The notes beneath the pieces are model-generated. The model was not told where the DNA came from, did not search any database, and saw only the letters and a program-made list of their open reading frames with translations. Shown in pieces: positions 26,032 through 35,644 of a stretch of 64,000 nt of DNA (position 1 is its first letter; each line of letters starts with the position of its first letter). The stretch comes from Pseudomonas berkeleyensis (GTDB taxonomy: Bacteria > Pseudomonadota > Gammaproteobacteria > Pseudomonadales > Pseudomonadaceae): the NCBI RefSeq assembly GCF_014109765.1, contig NZ_CP059139.1, positions 1,488,001 to 1,552,000 on the forward strand. The letters are read 5' to 3'. The translations under genes were made by a program, and so were the position numbers.

Positions 26032-26649
26032 CTAGGACTGTGTTTTCGACAGTGTTTCGACACTTTGTACGTCGCTGCTTGTATAAACAGAGCTTGGTTT
26101 ATTTTGCTTTTTTTGGTTTTCCTTTAAGTGCATAGCTCTTTTTTCTAATATGTGAATTTGTATATATATTACTGCTGTGCAAAACATTGATTTATCAACG
26201 GGGAGCAATCCTTTTGCTCTCAGTTCCCAGTCCTTTGGATGTTCTGTTGGACTTGATCCTGTGGGATTGTTTTGTGGGAGGAATTCTTTGTGTGTTGTGT
26301 TCATGCATTTTTGTACGAAGTGCATGCTTCTTACTTTTTGTATGACGTCTTTTTCTAAGAAGCTTGCTTCATTTGTTGTGTGCGCAAAAGTGTTTCTGAG
26401 CTTTCTTACTATCATTAAATCATGAAAGCTTGCGTCGTCAATGATGCCAAATGACCGGCAGATTAGTATCTTGGAAGAGAAGTTAGCAATTGGGCCGTTG
26501 GCGTCAAAAAGGCTTTTTACGGTTTTATTTGAGACGTTATTCTCTTGAATCCGTTCTTTTATAGATTCTTCCAAAAATTCGTCTAGCATGGCGGCTGCTA
26601 CTAAAACACAGCCCCTGTCAGATTCATTTGCCAAGTCAGTTGCAGACAT
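26032..26649 (-). CDS. Unknown AT-rich cargo gene (MltR-like helical protein)
   Basis: 205 residues; ATG at 26649 with AAGGGA 7 bases upstream. Composition is clearly more AT-rich than the rest of the window, with codons such as TTT, AAA and ATT common. Residues 10-125 (VAAAMLDEFLEESIKERI..., SFGIIDDASFHDLMIVRKLRNTFAH) look like the all-helical fold of the mannitol repressor (MltR) family seen in many mobile elements. The last 60 residues are Lys/Ser/Thr-rich. Function unknown; the composition points to recent acquisition. Confidence 0.7.
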   Translation of the reverse strand: MSATDLANESDRGCVLVAAAMLDEFLEESIKERIQENNVSNKTVKSLFDANGPIANFSSKILICRSFGIIDDASFHDLMIVRKLRNTFAHTTNEASFLEKDVIQKVRSMHFVQKCMNTTHKEFLPQNNPTGSSPTEHPKDWELRAKGLLPVDKSMFCTAVIYIQIHILEKRAMHLKENQKKQNKPSSVYTSSDVQSVETLSKTQS

Positions 26650-26712
26650 ATCATTCCCTTATCTACTTGTCCTTTCGGGCGTACCAGCGCCTAGCTGCTT
26701 CCTGGGTGATCG

Positions 26713-26973
26713 CTATCCCGCGTTTTGACTGGTCAAGTTTCTGTTGGCTTCGTCGTAATCAGGGCTGGTCTGCCCTTTGTCTGGCATCACGTCACCTGTC
26801 ATTAGCCACCAGCGGTAACTCGTGTATAGCTTGCCGAGTTGCTCGATCTCTTCTGCGCTGATCCTTGCCTTTCCGCGTTTGATGCTTTGCCACCTCACGT
26901 ATTCCTTGCTGTTCACCTCGGCAAGGTCTTTGAGGCTGGTCATTTCTAGCAATTTAAAGAGTCTTTCAAGCAT
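26713..26973 (-). CDS. Small repressor-like protein, paralogue 2
   Basis: 86 residues from ATG 26973, which overlaps the end of the upstream gene by 8 bases; a longer frame to 27057 runs inside that gene and was not used. Pattern LKDLAEVNSKEYVRWQSIKRGKARISAEEIEQLGKLYTSYRWWLMTGDVMPDKGQTSPDYDEA: a short helical DNA-binding-type domain followed by the tail GQTSPxYDEAN. The same arrangement appears in the adjacent gene at 26966-27226, so the two arose by duplication. Likely phage-type regulators (inference). Confidence 0.68.
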   Translation of the reverse strand: MLERLFKLLEMTSLKDLAEVNSKEYVRWQSIKRGKARISAEEIEQLGKLYTSYRWWLMTGDVMPDKGQTSPDYDEANRNLTSQNAG

Positions 26974-27226
26974 CTTCTTGGGGATTGGCTTCGTCGTACT
27001 CAGGGCTGGTTTGCCCGCTCTCGGGTGCGATAGCTCCGCTAGCCAGCCAAAGCGCATAGGACGGGTATAGGCGTGTCAGTGCCTCTACCTCTTGTGTGCT
27101 GATCCTCGTCCGCTTGTCGTAGCGAACAGTCCTCCACCGCGTTCCGCTGATCTCGGTCTTTTTCACCAGCTCGTCTAGTCCTGTCTTATCGACAAGTGTT
27201 CTAACGCGGTCGTCTATCGATTCCAT
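26966..27226 (-). CDS. Small repressor-like protein, paralogue 1
   Basis: 86 residues, ATG at 27226, divergent from the excisionase-like gene at 27373. ISGTRWRTVRYDKRTRISTQEVEALTRLYPSYALWLASGAIAPESGQTSPEYDEAN aligns along its length with the following gene. Proteins of this size and position, reading away from the early operon, are usually repressors that keep the element quiescent. The 11-bp inverted repeat at 27249-27286 lies just upstream and is a plausible target. No database match could be checked. Confidence 0.68.
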   Translation of the reverse strand: MESIDDRVRTLVDKTGLDELVKKTEISGTRWRTVRYDKRTRISTQEVEALTRLYPSYALWLASGAIAPESGQTSPEYDEANPQEDA

Positions 27227-27248
27227 AATGTTCTAGTAATTTACGGGT

Positions 27249-27286
27249 GTAATATACAAATGCTGCCTATCGTCGTTGTATATTAC
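27249..27286. promoter_or_regulatory. Operator-like 11-bp inverted repeat in the divergent control region
   Basis: GTAATATACAA at 27249-27259 and its exact reverse complement TTGTATATTAC at 27276-27286, separated by 16 bases, lie between the repressor-like gene and the excisionase-like gene. Position and symmetry suggest an operator for one or both small regulators. Confidence 0.72.
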
Positions 27287-27372
27287 GACTGTAGGTTACG
27301 TCTTATGTCCGCTGCCAGGTGGCTAAGGCGTAGCGCAATAAAGACCAACATAGTGCAACAAAGGCCATCACG

Positions 27373-27597
27373 ATGGAAGGAACCAACCTCACGCTGAAAG
27401 ACCTGCCAGTCCAGCCGGCTCCGCCCGTAATGCCATGGCGCGAGTTCGCCGACTGGATACGGATGAGCCAAAGCCACGACATCGTTTGGGGCTGGATTCG
27501 CCACGGCTACATCCCCTCCCACAAGGTCGGCAAACACGTCGTCGTCAACGTCGCGCTGCTGACCAGCCAACTTCTCGAACAGGAATGGACGCTATGA
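27373..27597 (+). CDS. Excisionase-like winged-helix protein
   Basis: 74 residues, starting 147 bases from the divergent repressor-like gene. WREFADWIRMSQSHDIVWGWIRHGYIPSHKVGKHVVVNVALLTSQLLEQ has the order of a helix-turn-helix followed by a wing with a basic strand, as in AlpA/Xis proteins and Pf excisionases. It overlaps the next gene by 4 bases (ATGA). Excisionase or activator roles are inferred from position and size. Confidence 0.65.
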   Translation: MEGTNLTLKDLPVQPAPPVMPWREFADWIRMSQSHDIVWGWIRHGYIPSHKVGKHVVVNVALLTSQLLEQEWTL

Positions 27598-27842
27598 CTA
27601 ACCCGAACTCGAAACAGGGCAACGTGGTTGCGCTCGGTGCTGCCATCGAAAACCTGACCAGCATCGTCACCTTCGCCTCGGCCAGCGGCATTCCGGTTGA
27701 AGAAGTCGTGGAGTGGGTGGAGAACGGCACCATCCCCAGCGCTCGTTTCGCCGACTTCATCATGGTGGATGTGGGCAAGCTCCGCGCCGATCTGCTCAGC
27801 GGCAAGAAGGAATTCAAAGAAGGGGATTACGACCATGAGTAA
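27594..27842 (+). CDS. Small HTH-like element protein, unknown function
   Basis: 82 residues from the ATG at 27594, which overlaps the previous stop; a longer upstream frame is out of place. It contains IPVEEVVEWVENGTIPSARFADFIMVDVGKLRADLLSGKKEF, a pattern like the preceding gene's recognition region (a helix, then a short wing and a strand), so it may be a diverged duplicate of a winged-helix protein. It ends 8 bases past the start of the next gene. Confidence 0.65.
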   Translation: MTNPNSKQGNVVALGAAIENLTSIVTFASASGIPVEEVVEWVENGTIPSARFADFIMVDVGKLRADLLSGKKEFKEGDYDHE

Positions 27843-28224
27843 GCGCGGGATCACCCTGGATGCTGCCAAGGCCCTGAGCTACATCGGCCAGACTGTTCTG
27901 CTGGAGCTGATGTGGGAAGGGGATGAGGAAACCTTCTGGCAGTGCATGCACATCGTCGGTGTCGTGCTGCCGGTCGAGGGCGTGCAGGACGAAGCCTACT
28001 TCCTGGGCATGGGCATCGCCTCCAGCACACGCCACGCCAACGAAATCTACTTTGAAGACATTTGCTCTATCAGGGCGATGCGGTACCGCGACCGGCATGG
28101 TTCCGGCAACGTACTGGGCCGCATGACCCTGACCCATTCGGCCGGGTCAGGGGCCGCGCTCCCGGCTCGTCGGAACAGCTCCACCGTTCCGGCGAACGGA
28201 AGCACGGGCGCAGCGCACCCTTGA
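27835..28224 (+). CDS. Hypothetical element protein
   Basis: 129 residues starting [14 protein letters not shown], 8 bases inside the preceding gene. The first 85 residues look folded ([40 protein letters not shown]); the last 40 are Ser/Gly/Ala/Pro-rich. Not recognised beyond a general resemblance to small conserved proteins of Pf-like elements. Transcribed with its neighbours. Confidence 0.6.
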   Translation: MSKRGITLDAAKALSYIGQTVLLELMWEGDEETFWQCMHIVGVVLPVEGVQDEAYFLGMGIASSTRHANEIYFEDICSIRAMRYRDRHGSGNVLGRMTLTHSAGSGAALPARRNSSTVPANGSTGAAHP

Positions 28225-28233
28225 CCCCGCACC

Positions 28234-28683
28234 ATGAATATCAGCCTGACAACGGGAGTGTGGGGTAGCTTCACCACCCCGCGCTCCCGAGCCCTCGGCG
28301 GCAAGAGTGGGATGACAAGGGCAAAGCCCTTGGTGTTGATCCGCCCCCGCCCGCTGCACTTCGCTGACTGCCTGCACCTCGTGTTCCTAGCGCTGCTCAG
28401 CGCCTTCCTCTGGTACGCCAGCCTCCCGCCTTATCAACCACCCAAGATGCCTTCCTTCGCGCAGAAACAGTCCTGCCTGATCGACCAACAAGCCAAAGCC
28501 GAATACCCCGATTACTGGGTCGATCAACAAACCTGCGAAGCCGCTAGCGCACGAACGCACGCCGAGGCACGAGGCGCGCGTGCGCGCGACAGCGGCGGGG
28601 CGCGGATGAGCGAGCGCCGGAGTGGTTCAGTTCAGAACGAAGGCGCGAGCGAGGCACGCGCCTTCGCGCTGACGTCCCTGTAA
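28234..28683 (+). CDS. Hypothetical membrane-anchored element protein
   Basis: 149 residues, 9 bases after the preceding stop. One clear membrane segment lies at about residues 46-62 ([17 protein letters not shown]), preceded by a basic N-terminus and followed by a Pro/Gln-rich stretch with two Cys. The last 40 residues are Ala/Arg/Glu-rich over high-GC repeats and may be poorly structured. Possibly a phage morphogenesis or membrane protein; not recognised. Confidence 0.5.
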   Translation: MNISLTTGVWGSFTTPRSRALGGKSGMTRAKPLVLIRPRPLHFADCLHLVFLALLSAFLWYASLPPYQPPKMPSFAQKQSCLIDQQAKAEYPDYWVDQQTCEAASARTHAEARGARARDSGGARMSERRSGSVQNEGASEARAFALTSL

Positions 28684-28742
28684 CACGTCAGATAGAGACG
28701 AATGATTTCGGCCAGTAATGGCCATTGTTGGAGTTTTGAAGC

Positions 28743-30017
28743 ATGGCAAAAGATCAAATCCGGCTGGACAACAATGGCTACGAAAGCCCGACCGGGCGGC
28801 TGTTCGTTGATCGCAATACGGCTCGTATCACCGACCTGTCGAAAGTCCGCTTGCTGCGCTGTGGCGTCGATACGGTGAGGCAGCTCTACAAAGGGCTGCT
28901 CCGCCCTGAAATCCTGAGCCTGTTCGACAAGCCCGGCGCCATCGTCGATTTCGCGGGTGACCGCTGGCATGCCGGTCGGGTAAGCCGTGACTCGGGCTAC
29001 CAGTACAAGCTGCAGAACGCTGACCTGGGTTTTGTGCTGCTGGTGAAGAACTTCAACGCCAAGGTCGAGAACATCGGCCCACACCTCAAGGTCGAGGTTT
29101 CGCCCCATGCCATCGACAGCCTGTCGCCCGAGCGCCTGCAGGCCCGCCTGGATCACTACGCCGCCCAGGTGCTGACCAACATCGAGGTCAACCAATGCGC
29201 AGTGCACCTCGCACTCGATCTGCAGGGCTGGACACCTCCCGCCGATCTGGTCGCCAGGATGCACTGCAGAGCCCGAGCGCACCGGGATATATCCGGCATC
29301 AACGAACTGCATTGGGCTACCAAGTCGAGCGTGTATGGCCGCGGTGAAACCTCGATGTTCGGCTCCGCCAACGGCCTGCAGCTGTGTATCTACAACAAGA
29401 CCGAACAGGCCAAGGCTACCGACAAGCTCGACTATTGGGAAAGCGTCTGGCGACGACGTGACAGCTTCGACGAAGCCGACCCGGATAACTACAACCCGGC
29501 CCAGGACGTGTGGCGCGTCGAGCTGCGTTATCACCACTCCATCGTCCAGCAGTTCGCCAGCGGCTCGGTAGACCTGCAGAGTGGCCAGACCATCGAGACG
29601 TGCACCTTCGCGGCCTTCTCCCAGCATCTGGACGGCTTGTGGCGCTATGGCCTGAGCCAGTTCAAGCTCATTGCCCGCCCTGGATACTTCGAACCGATCT
29701 GGACGCTGATCCGTGACGACGTGCGCGTCGATCTGCCCGTCGATTCCCTGCTCGATGAAACCGAGTACAAGCGCTATCACAAGACGGCGCGGGGCTTCTC
29801 GGGCAAGAACGTGGAACTGTTCCTGGGAAACTTCGTAAGCCTGCTGGCACGGGGGCGAGTGGGCGCTAGAAAGGCTTTTTACCGGCTCAAGGATTGGGAG
29901 TGCTGGCCGGTGATCCGCGACCACTATGCCGCCAAAGGCATGGATGAAGACGCACTCTACAAACACATCAAAGGCATCCTGGAAGAACGCTACGTCCGGT
30001 GGGGGCGTGCCGTCTGA
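28743..30017 (+). CDS. Phage replication initiation protein (Pf-type, Rep_trans-like)
   Basis: 424 residues. The central part, CAVHLALDLQGW, SSVYGRGETSMFGSANGLQLCIYNKTEQAK and DVWRVELRYHH, has the order seen in rolling-circle replication initiators of Pf-type filamentous phages and some plasmids (PF02486-like). It would nick the origin of the excised circular form. It stands just upstream of the integrase, as Rep does in Pf prophages. Confidence 0.78.
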   Translation: MAKDQIRLDNNGYESPTGRLFVDRNTARITDLSKVRLLRCGVDTVRQLYKGLLRPEILSLFDKPGAIVDFAGDRWHAGRVSRDSGYQYKLQNADLGFVLLVKNFNAKVENIGPHLKVEVSPHAIDSLSPERLQARLDHYAAQVLTNIEVNQCAVHLALDLQGWTPPADLVARMHCRARAHRDISGINELHWATKSSVYGRGETSMFGSANGLQLCIYNKTEQAKATDKLDYWESVWRRRDSFDEADPDNYNPAQDVWRVELRYHHSIVQQFASGSVDLQSGQTIETCTFAAFSQHLDGLWRYGLSQFKLIARPGYFEPIWTLIRDDVRVDLPVDSLLDETEYKRYHKTARGFSGKNVELFLGNFVSLLARGRVGARKAFYRLKDWECWPVIRDHYAAKGMDEDALYKHIKGILEERYVRWGRAV

Positions 30018-30086
30018 TGTTTGTTTGCCAAATACACAAACAAGACAAACACGCTGCCGTTCAAGCGTCCGGCCGGGGCCAACATC

Positions 30087-31073
30087 ATGGCGATTGATCA
30101 GCTACCGGATGGCCGCTGGAAAGTCGACGTGGAGCCCATCAAGGGCAAGCGCTTCCGCAAGACGTTCAAGACCAAGGGCGAAGCCCAGCGCTTCGAAGCA
30201 TCCTGCAGGGCCAAGGTCGTCGAGAACCCCGATTGGTCGCCTAGGCCAAAAGACCGTCGCACGCTCGCCGAGCTGGTTGGCCTCTGGTTCGACCTGCACG
30301 GGCATTCCCTGCGCGATGGTGAACGCCGCCGTAGCAAGCTCGATGCTCTGGCCAAGCGCCTGCGTAATCCCCAAGGTGTCAAGCTCGACCCGCAAACCTA
30401 CGCTCAGGATCGCCGGATCAGGCTAGGGGAGGGCGCCTCGCCCAAGACGCTGAACAACGAGTTGGGCTACCTGCGTGCCGTCTACAACGAGCTACGTGGT
30501 TTGGGTGTGATCGACTACGCCAACCCGCTTGCCCTGGTGAAGCCGCTCAAGGTGCAGGAACGGGAGTTGTCCTGGCTGACCACCGAACAGATCGCCGAGC
30601 TGCTGGAAGAGATCCGGCGCGGCTGTGACAACCCGCACGTCGAGATAATCGCCCTGATCTGTCTGGCCACCGGTGCTCGATGGTCAGAGGCTGAGAAGTT
30701 GAAACCGACCGGGCTACGTAATGGCGTGATTACCTTCAGCGGAACCAAGAACGGCAAGGTTCGTTCGGTGCCGATCACTGCAGAGCTGGAAGCCAAGATC
30801 GTCAGACATTGGAAGCAACACGGCCAGCCCAACTCGGCCATCACCTCATTCCGCCGCGCCCTGGCCAGGACGACCATCCGCCTACCGAAAGGCCAGGCCG
30901 CTCACTCCCTGCGCCACACCTTCGCCAGCCACTTCATCCAGAACGGCGGGAACATCCTCACCCTGCAGAAAATCCTGGGTCACTCCAGCCTGGCCATGAC
31001 CATGCGTTACGCGCACCTGGCGCCGGATCATCTGCTGGATGCGGTACGCTTTGGCCCGCTCTCGTCTCTATGA
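30087..31073 (+). CDS. Tyrosine integrase
   Basis: 328 residues from the ATG at 30087; an in-frame TTG at 30021 would add 22 residues. The catalytic set is visible: Arg in CLATGARWSEAEKL, His-x-x-Arg in HSLRHTFASHF, His in KILGHSSLAM and Tyr in MRYAHLAPDHLL. The N-terminal KVDVEPIKGKRFRKTFKTKGEAQRFEA is an arm-binding type domain. Its target is very likely the ssrA 3' end at 31882. Nearby 27-bp repeats mark the product of its reaction. Confidence 0.9.
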   Translation: MAIDQLPDGRWKVDVEPIKGKRFRKTFKTKGEAQRFEASCRAKVVENPDWSPRPKDRRTLAELVGLWFDLHGHSLRDGERRRSKLDALAKRLRNPQGVKLDPQTYAQDRRIRLGEGASPKTLNNELGYLRAVYNELRGLGVIDYANPLALVKPLKVQERELSWLTTEQIAELLEEIRRGCDNPHVEIIALICLATGARWSEAEKLKPTGLRNGVITFSGTKNGKVRSVPITAELEAKIVRHWKQHGQPNSAITSFRRALARTTIRLPKGQAAHSLRHTFASHFIQNGGNILTLQKILGHSSLAMTMRYAHLAPDHLLDAVRFGPLSSL

Positions 31074-31078
31074 TTCAG

Positions 31079-31098
31079 ATATTCCATTGATGGAATAT
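31079..31098. promoter_or_regulatory. Perfect palindrome upstream of the toxin-antitoxin pair
   Basis: ATATTCCATTGATGGAATAT: 9-base arms around TG, 24 bases before the toxin start. Such a dyad in the leader of a toxin-antitoxin operon is the usual site of autorepression by the XRE antitoxin. Confidence 0.75.
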
Positions 31099-31121
31099 TC
31101 CTTTGAGGTTATATTTTCTCC

Positions 31122-31487
31122 ATGACTTGGGATATTGAATACACCGACGAATTCGGTGAGTGGTGGGAAAGCTTGTCTGCTGAGGAGCAAGAGTCCGTCG
31201 CGGTGTCAGTCCAGCTTTTGGAGGAGCGAGGCCCGTCACTCGGCTTTCCACACAGCAGCGGAATCAATGGTTCTCGTCACAGCCACATGCGGGAGCTGAG
31301 GACGCAGCACGAAGGGCGACCCTACAGAACCCTGTATGCATTCGATCCCAGGCGCTCGGCTATTTTGCTGATCGGTGGCGACAAGACTGGTGATGATCGT
31401 TGGTATGACATCAACGTTCCGCTGTCTGATCGACTGTATGACGAACATCTGGAACAGCTTCGAAAGGAGGGCTTGATAGATGGCTAA
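31122..31487 (+). CDS. RelE/HigB (Gp49-like) toxin
   Basis: 121 residues with the Gp49/HigB pattern: FGEWWESLSAEEQESVAVSVQLLEERGPSLGFPHSS, MRELRTQHEGRPYRTLYAFDPRRSAILLIGGDKTGDDRWYD. Such toxins are ribosome-dependent or free mRNA interferases. It overlaps the antitoxin start by 8 bases. The order (toxin first, XRE second) is that of higBA modules. It probably stabilises the element. Confidence 0.82.
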   Translation: MTWDIEYTDEFGEWWESLSAEEQESVAVSVQLLEERGPSLGFPHSSGINGSRHSHMRELRTQHEGRPYRTLYAFDPRRSAILLIGGDKTGDDRWYDINVPLSDRLYDEHLEQLRKEGLIDG

Positions 31488-31812
31488 GAAATTTGCAGAG
31501 CTACGCGCAAAAATGGCGCCTGAGGCTCAGGCCAGGGTAGAGGCCAAAGCCCAGGAGCTGCTTGCAGAGATGCCGCTTCATGAGCTGCGCCAGGCTCGTG
31601 GGTTGTCACAGAAGGTGCTGGCTGAGGTGCTGCATGTACAGCAACCATCCATCGCCAAGATGGAAAAGCGTACTGACATGTACATTTCCACGTTGCGTAG
31701 CCACATCGAAGCCATGGGTGGTCAGTTGGATGTCATTGCCCGGTTTCCCGATGGTTCGGTGAAGATCAGCAATTTTTCAGACATCGAAAGCGATCTTCTC
31801 CAGCAGGCTTAA
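31480..31812 (+). CDS. XRE-family antitoxin
   Basis: 110 residues with a helix-turn-helix around LHELRQARGLSQKVLAEVLHVQQPSIAKMEKRTDMYISTLRSHIEAMGG and a C-terminal tail for toxin binding. It starts within the toxin gene and should repress the operon through the palindrome at 31079-31098. The stop lies about 70 bases from the attachment repeat. Confidence 0.83.
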   Translation: MAKKFAELRAKMAPEAQARVEAKAQELLAEMPLHELRQARGLSQKVLAEVLHVQQPSIAKMEKRTDMYISTLRSHIEAMGGQLDVIARFPDGSVKISNFSDIESDLLQQA

Positions 31813-31843
31813 CGCTTCGACACCTTTTCGACACCCCAAAGAA

Positions 31844-31878
31844 AAACCCCTGACTTTCTCTAGGAAAATCAGGGGTTT
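31844..31878 (-). terminator. ssrA terminator
   Basis: Stem AAACCCCTGA / TCAGGGGTTT, 15-base loop, T-rich run on the minus strand just beyond the CCA end of ssrA. Its near copy at 25867-25899 lies next to the distal attachment repeat. Confidence 0.75.
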
Positions 31879-31880
31879 AT

Positions 31881-31907
31881 TTGGTGGAGCCGGGGGGATT
31901 TGAACCC
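31881..31907. repeat. attR-type 27-bp direct repeat within ssrA
   Basis: Identical to 25914-25940; forms the 3' end of the intact ssrA. With the element inserted, ssrA remains complete at this end. Confidence 0.88.
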
Positions 31908-32273
31908 CCGTCCGCCAGTTCTCCACTGTCGGTACTACATGCTTAGCCGTGTCTATTGAGTTAACCCTCAGCCGCCCGACGGGCAGGGTGCATTGGGCGA
32001 GTTGTGTAAGTTTTAGCCGCTTCGTCCACAACGTACTACGCGGCGATCCTGTTCTGCATGACAATCACTTCAGGTTTACAGGCATCCCCTAGTGATCGCT
32101 GGAGCCGAAGCTACCAGAAGGACTAGTCGCGCCGCTTACGCAGCGAGAGCGTAGCCCTCGTAGTTTTCGTCATTGGCAACTATAGAAAGTTGCAACAGTT
32201 GATTTACGACTTCTGTTACCAAGTCGGCATGCACCTCGAGCTTCGCTACCGGCGTCGAATCCTAATCGGCCCC
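31882..32273 (-). ncRNA. ssrA: tmRNA
   Basis: About 392 nt on the minus strand: 5' GGGGCCGATTAGGATTCGACG at 32273 pairs with the 3' end GGCTCCACCA at 31882, giving the tRNA-like domain. The resume codon GCC is at 32177, and the reading frame down to the TAA at 32136 encodes the tag ANDENYEGYALAA, ending in the usual LAA degron. It rescues stalled ribosomes together with SmpB. The 3' end is the integration site of the element to its left. Confidence 0.95.
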
Positions 32274-32400
32274 AAAACTTTTCGGTTACAGATAGGACGA
32301 GAGTGTACGGCAAAGGTTCCTTAGCGTCGACTGCGGATTCCATCGCAGGAGGCTATGATGGCGCCTCGCGCCAGCCTGTGCCCTCTGGAAAGGAGCCGTA

Positions 32401-35316
<2,916 letters not shown>

Positions 35317-35333
35317 GCAGGCCCGACTGTGCG

Positions 35334-35579
35334 TTATTCGCTGGCGGAAAGCAGATCCAGCGCCTCGCTCAGCACCTTGACCGACTCGGCATGATCGCCG
35401 GCCTTGTGCAGCGCCTCGCCCTCGGCGCGCAGCTCCTTGACCTTGGCCAGCACCTCGGGATCGGTAGGCGGATCGCTTTGCAGCAGTGCGTCGATCTTGG
35501 CCATGTCCTGCGGGCAGTGCATGGCCCACAGTGGCAGGCTGATCAGAGTGGCAGCGAGAAACATGAGTGCGCGACGCAT
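35334..35579 (-). CDS. Small periplasmic protein, unknown
   Basis: 81 residues from ATG 35579 with AGGAG 8-9 bases upstream. A signal peptide (MRRALMFLAATLISLPLWA) then a short helical region AKIDALLQSDPPTDPEVLAKVKELRAEGEALHKAGDHAESVKVLSEALDLL, TPR-like in character. A frame extending to 35756 is not supported. Function unknown; conserved small exported proteins of this type occur in Pseudomonas. Confidence 0.75.
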   Translation of the reverse strand: MRRALMFLAATLISLPLWAMHCPQDMAKIDALLQSDPPTDPEVLAKVKELRAEGEALHKAGDHAESVKVLSEALDLLSASE

Positions 35580-35644
35580 GATGACTCTCCTGAAACAGGC
35601 AGCAGGAATTTCAGTATAGAAGCCCATCGCCTGGGTGCTGCTAC

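Larger units (their letters stand above)
25914..31907. mobile_element. Integrated Pf/inovirus-like satellite element in ssrA
   Basis: A 6-kb segment bounded by 27-bp direct repeats in the 3' end of tmRNA, a classic integrase target. Gene order: cargo gene, two repressor-like genes on the minus strand, then excisionase-like, two or three small genes, Pf-type replication initiator, tyrosine integrase and a toxin-antitoxin pair on the plus strand. The Rep-integrase-toxin/antitoxin order recalls Pf prophages of Pseudomonas, but no coat, adsorption or Zot genes are present. It could be a satellite using a helper phage, or a deletion remnant. Confidence 0.72.
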
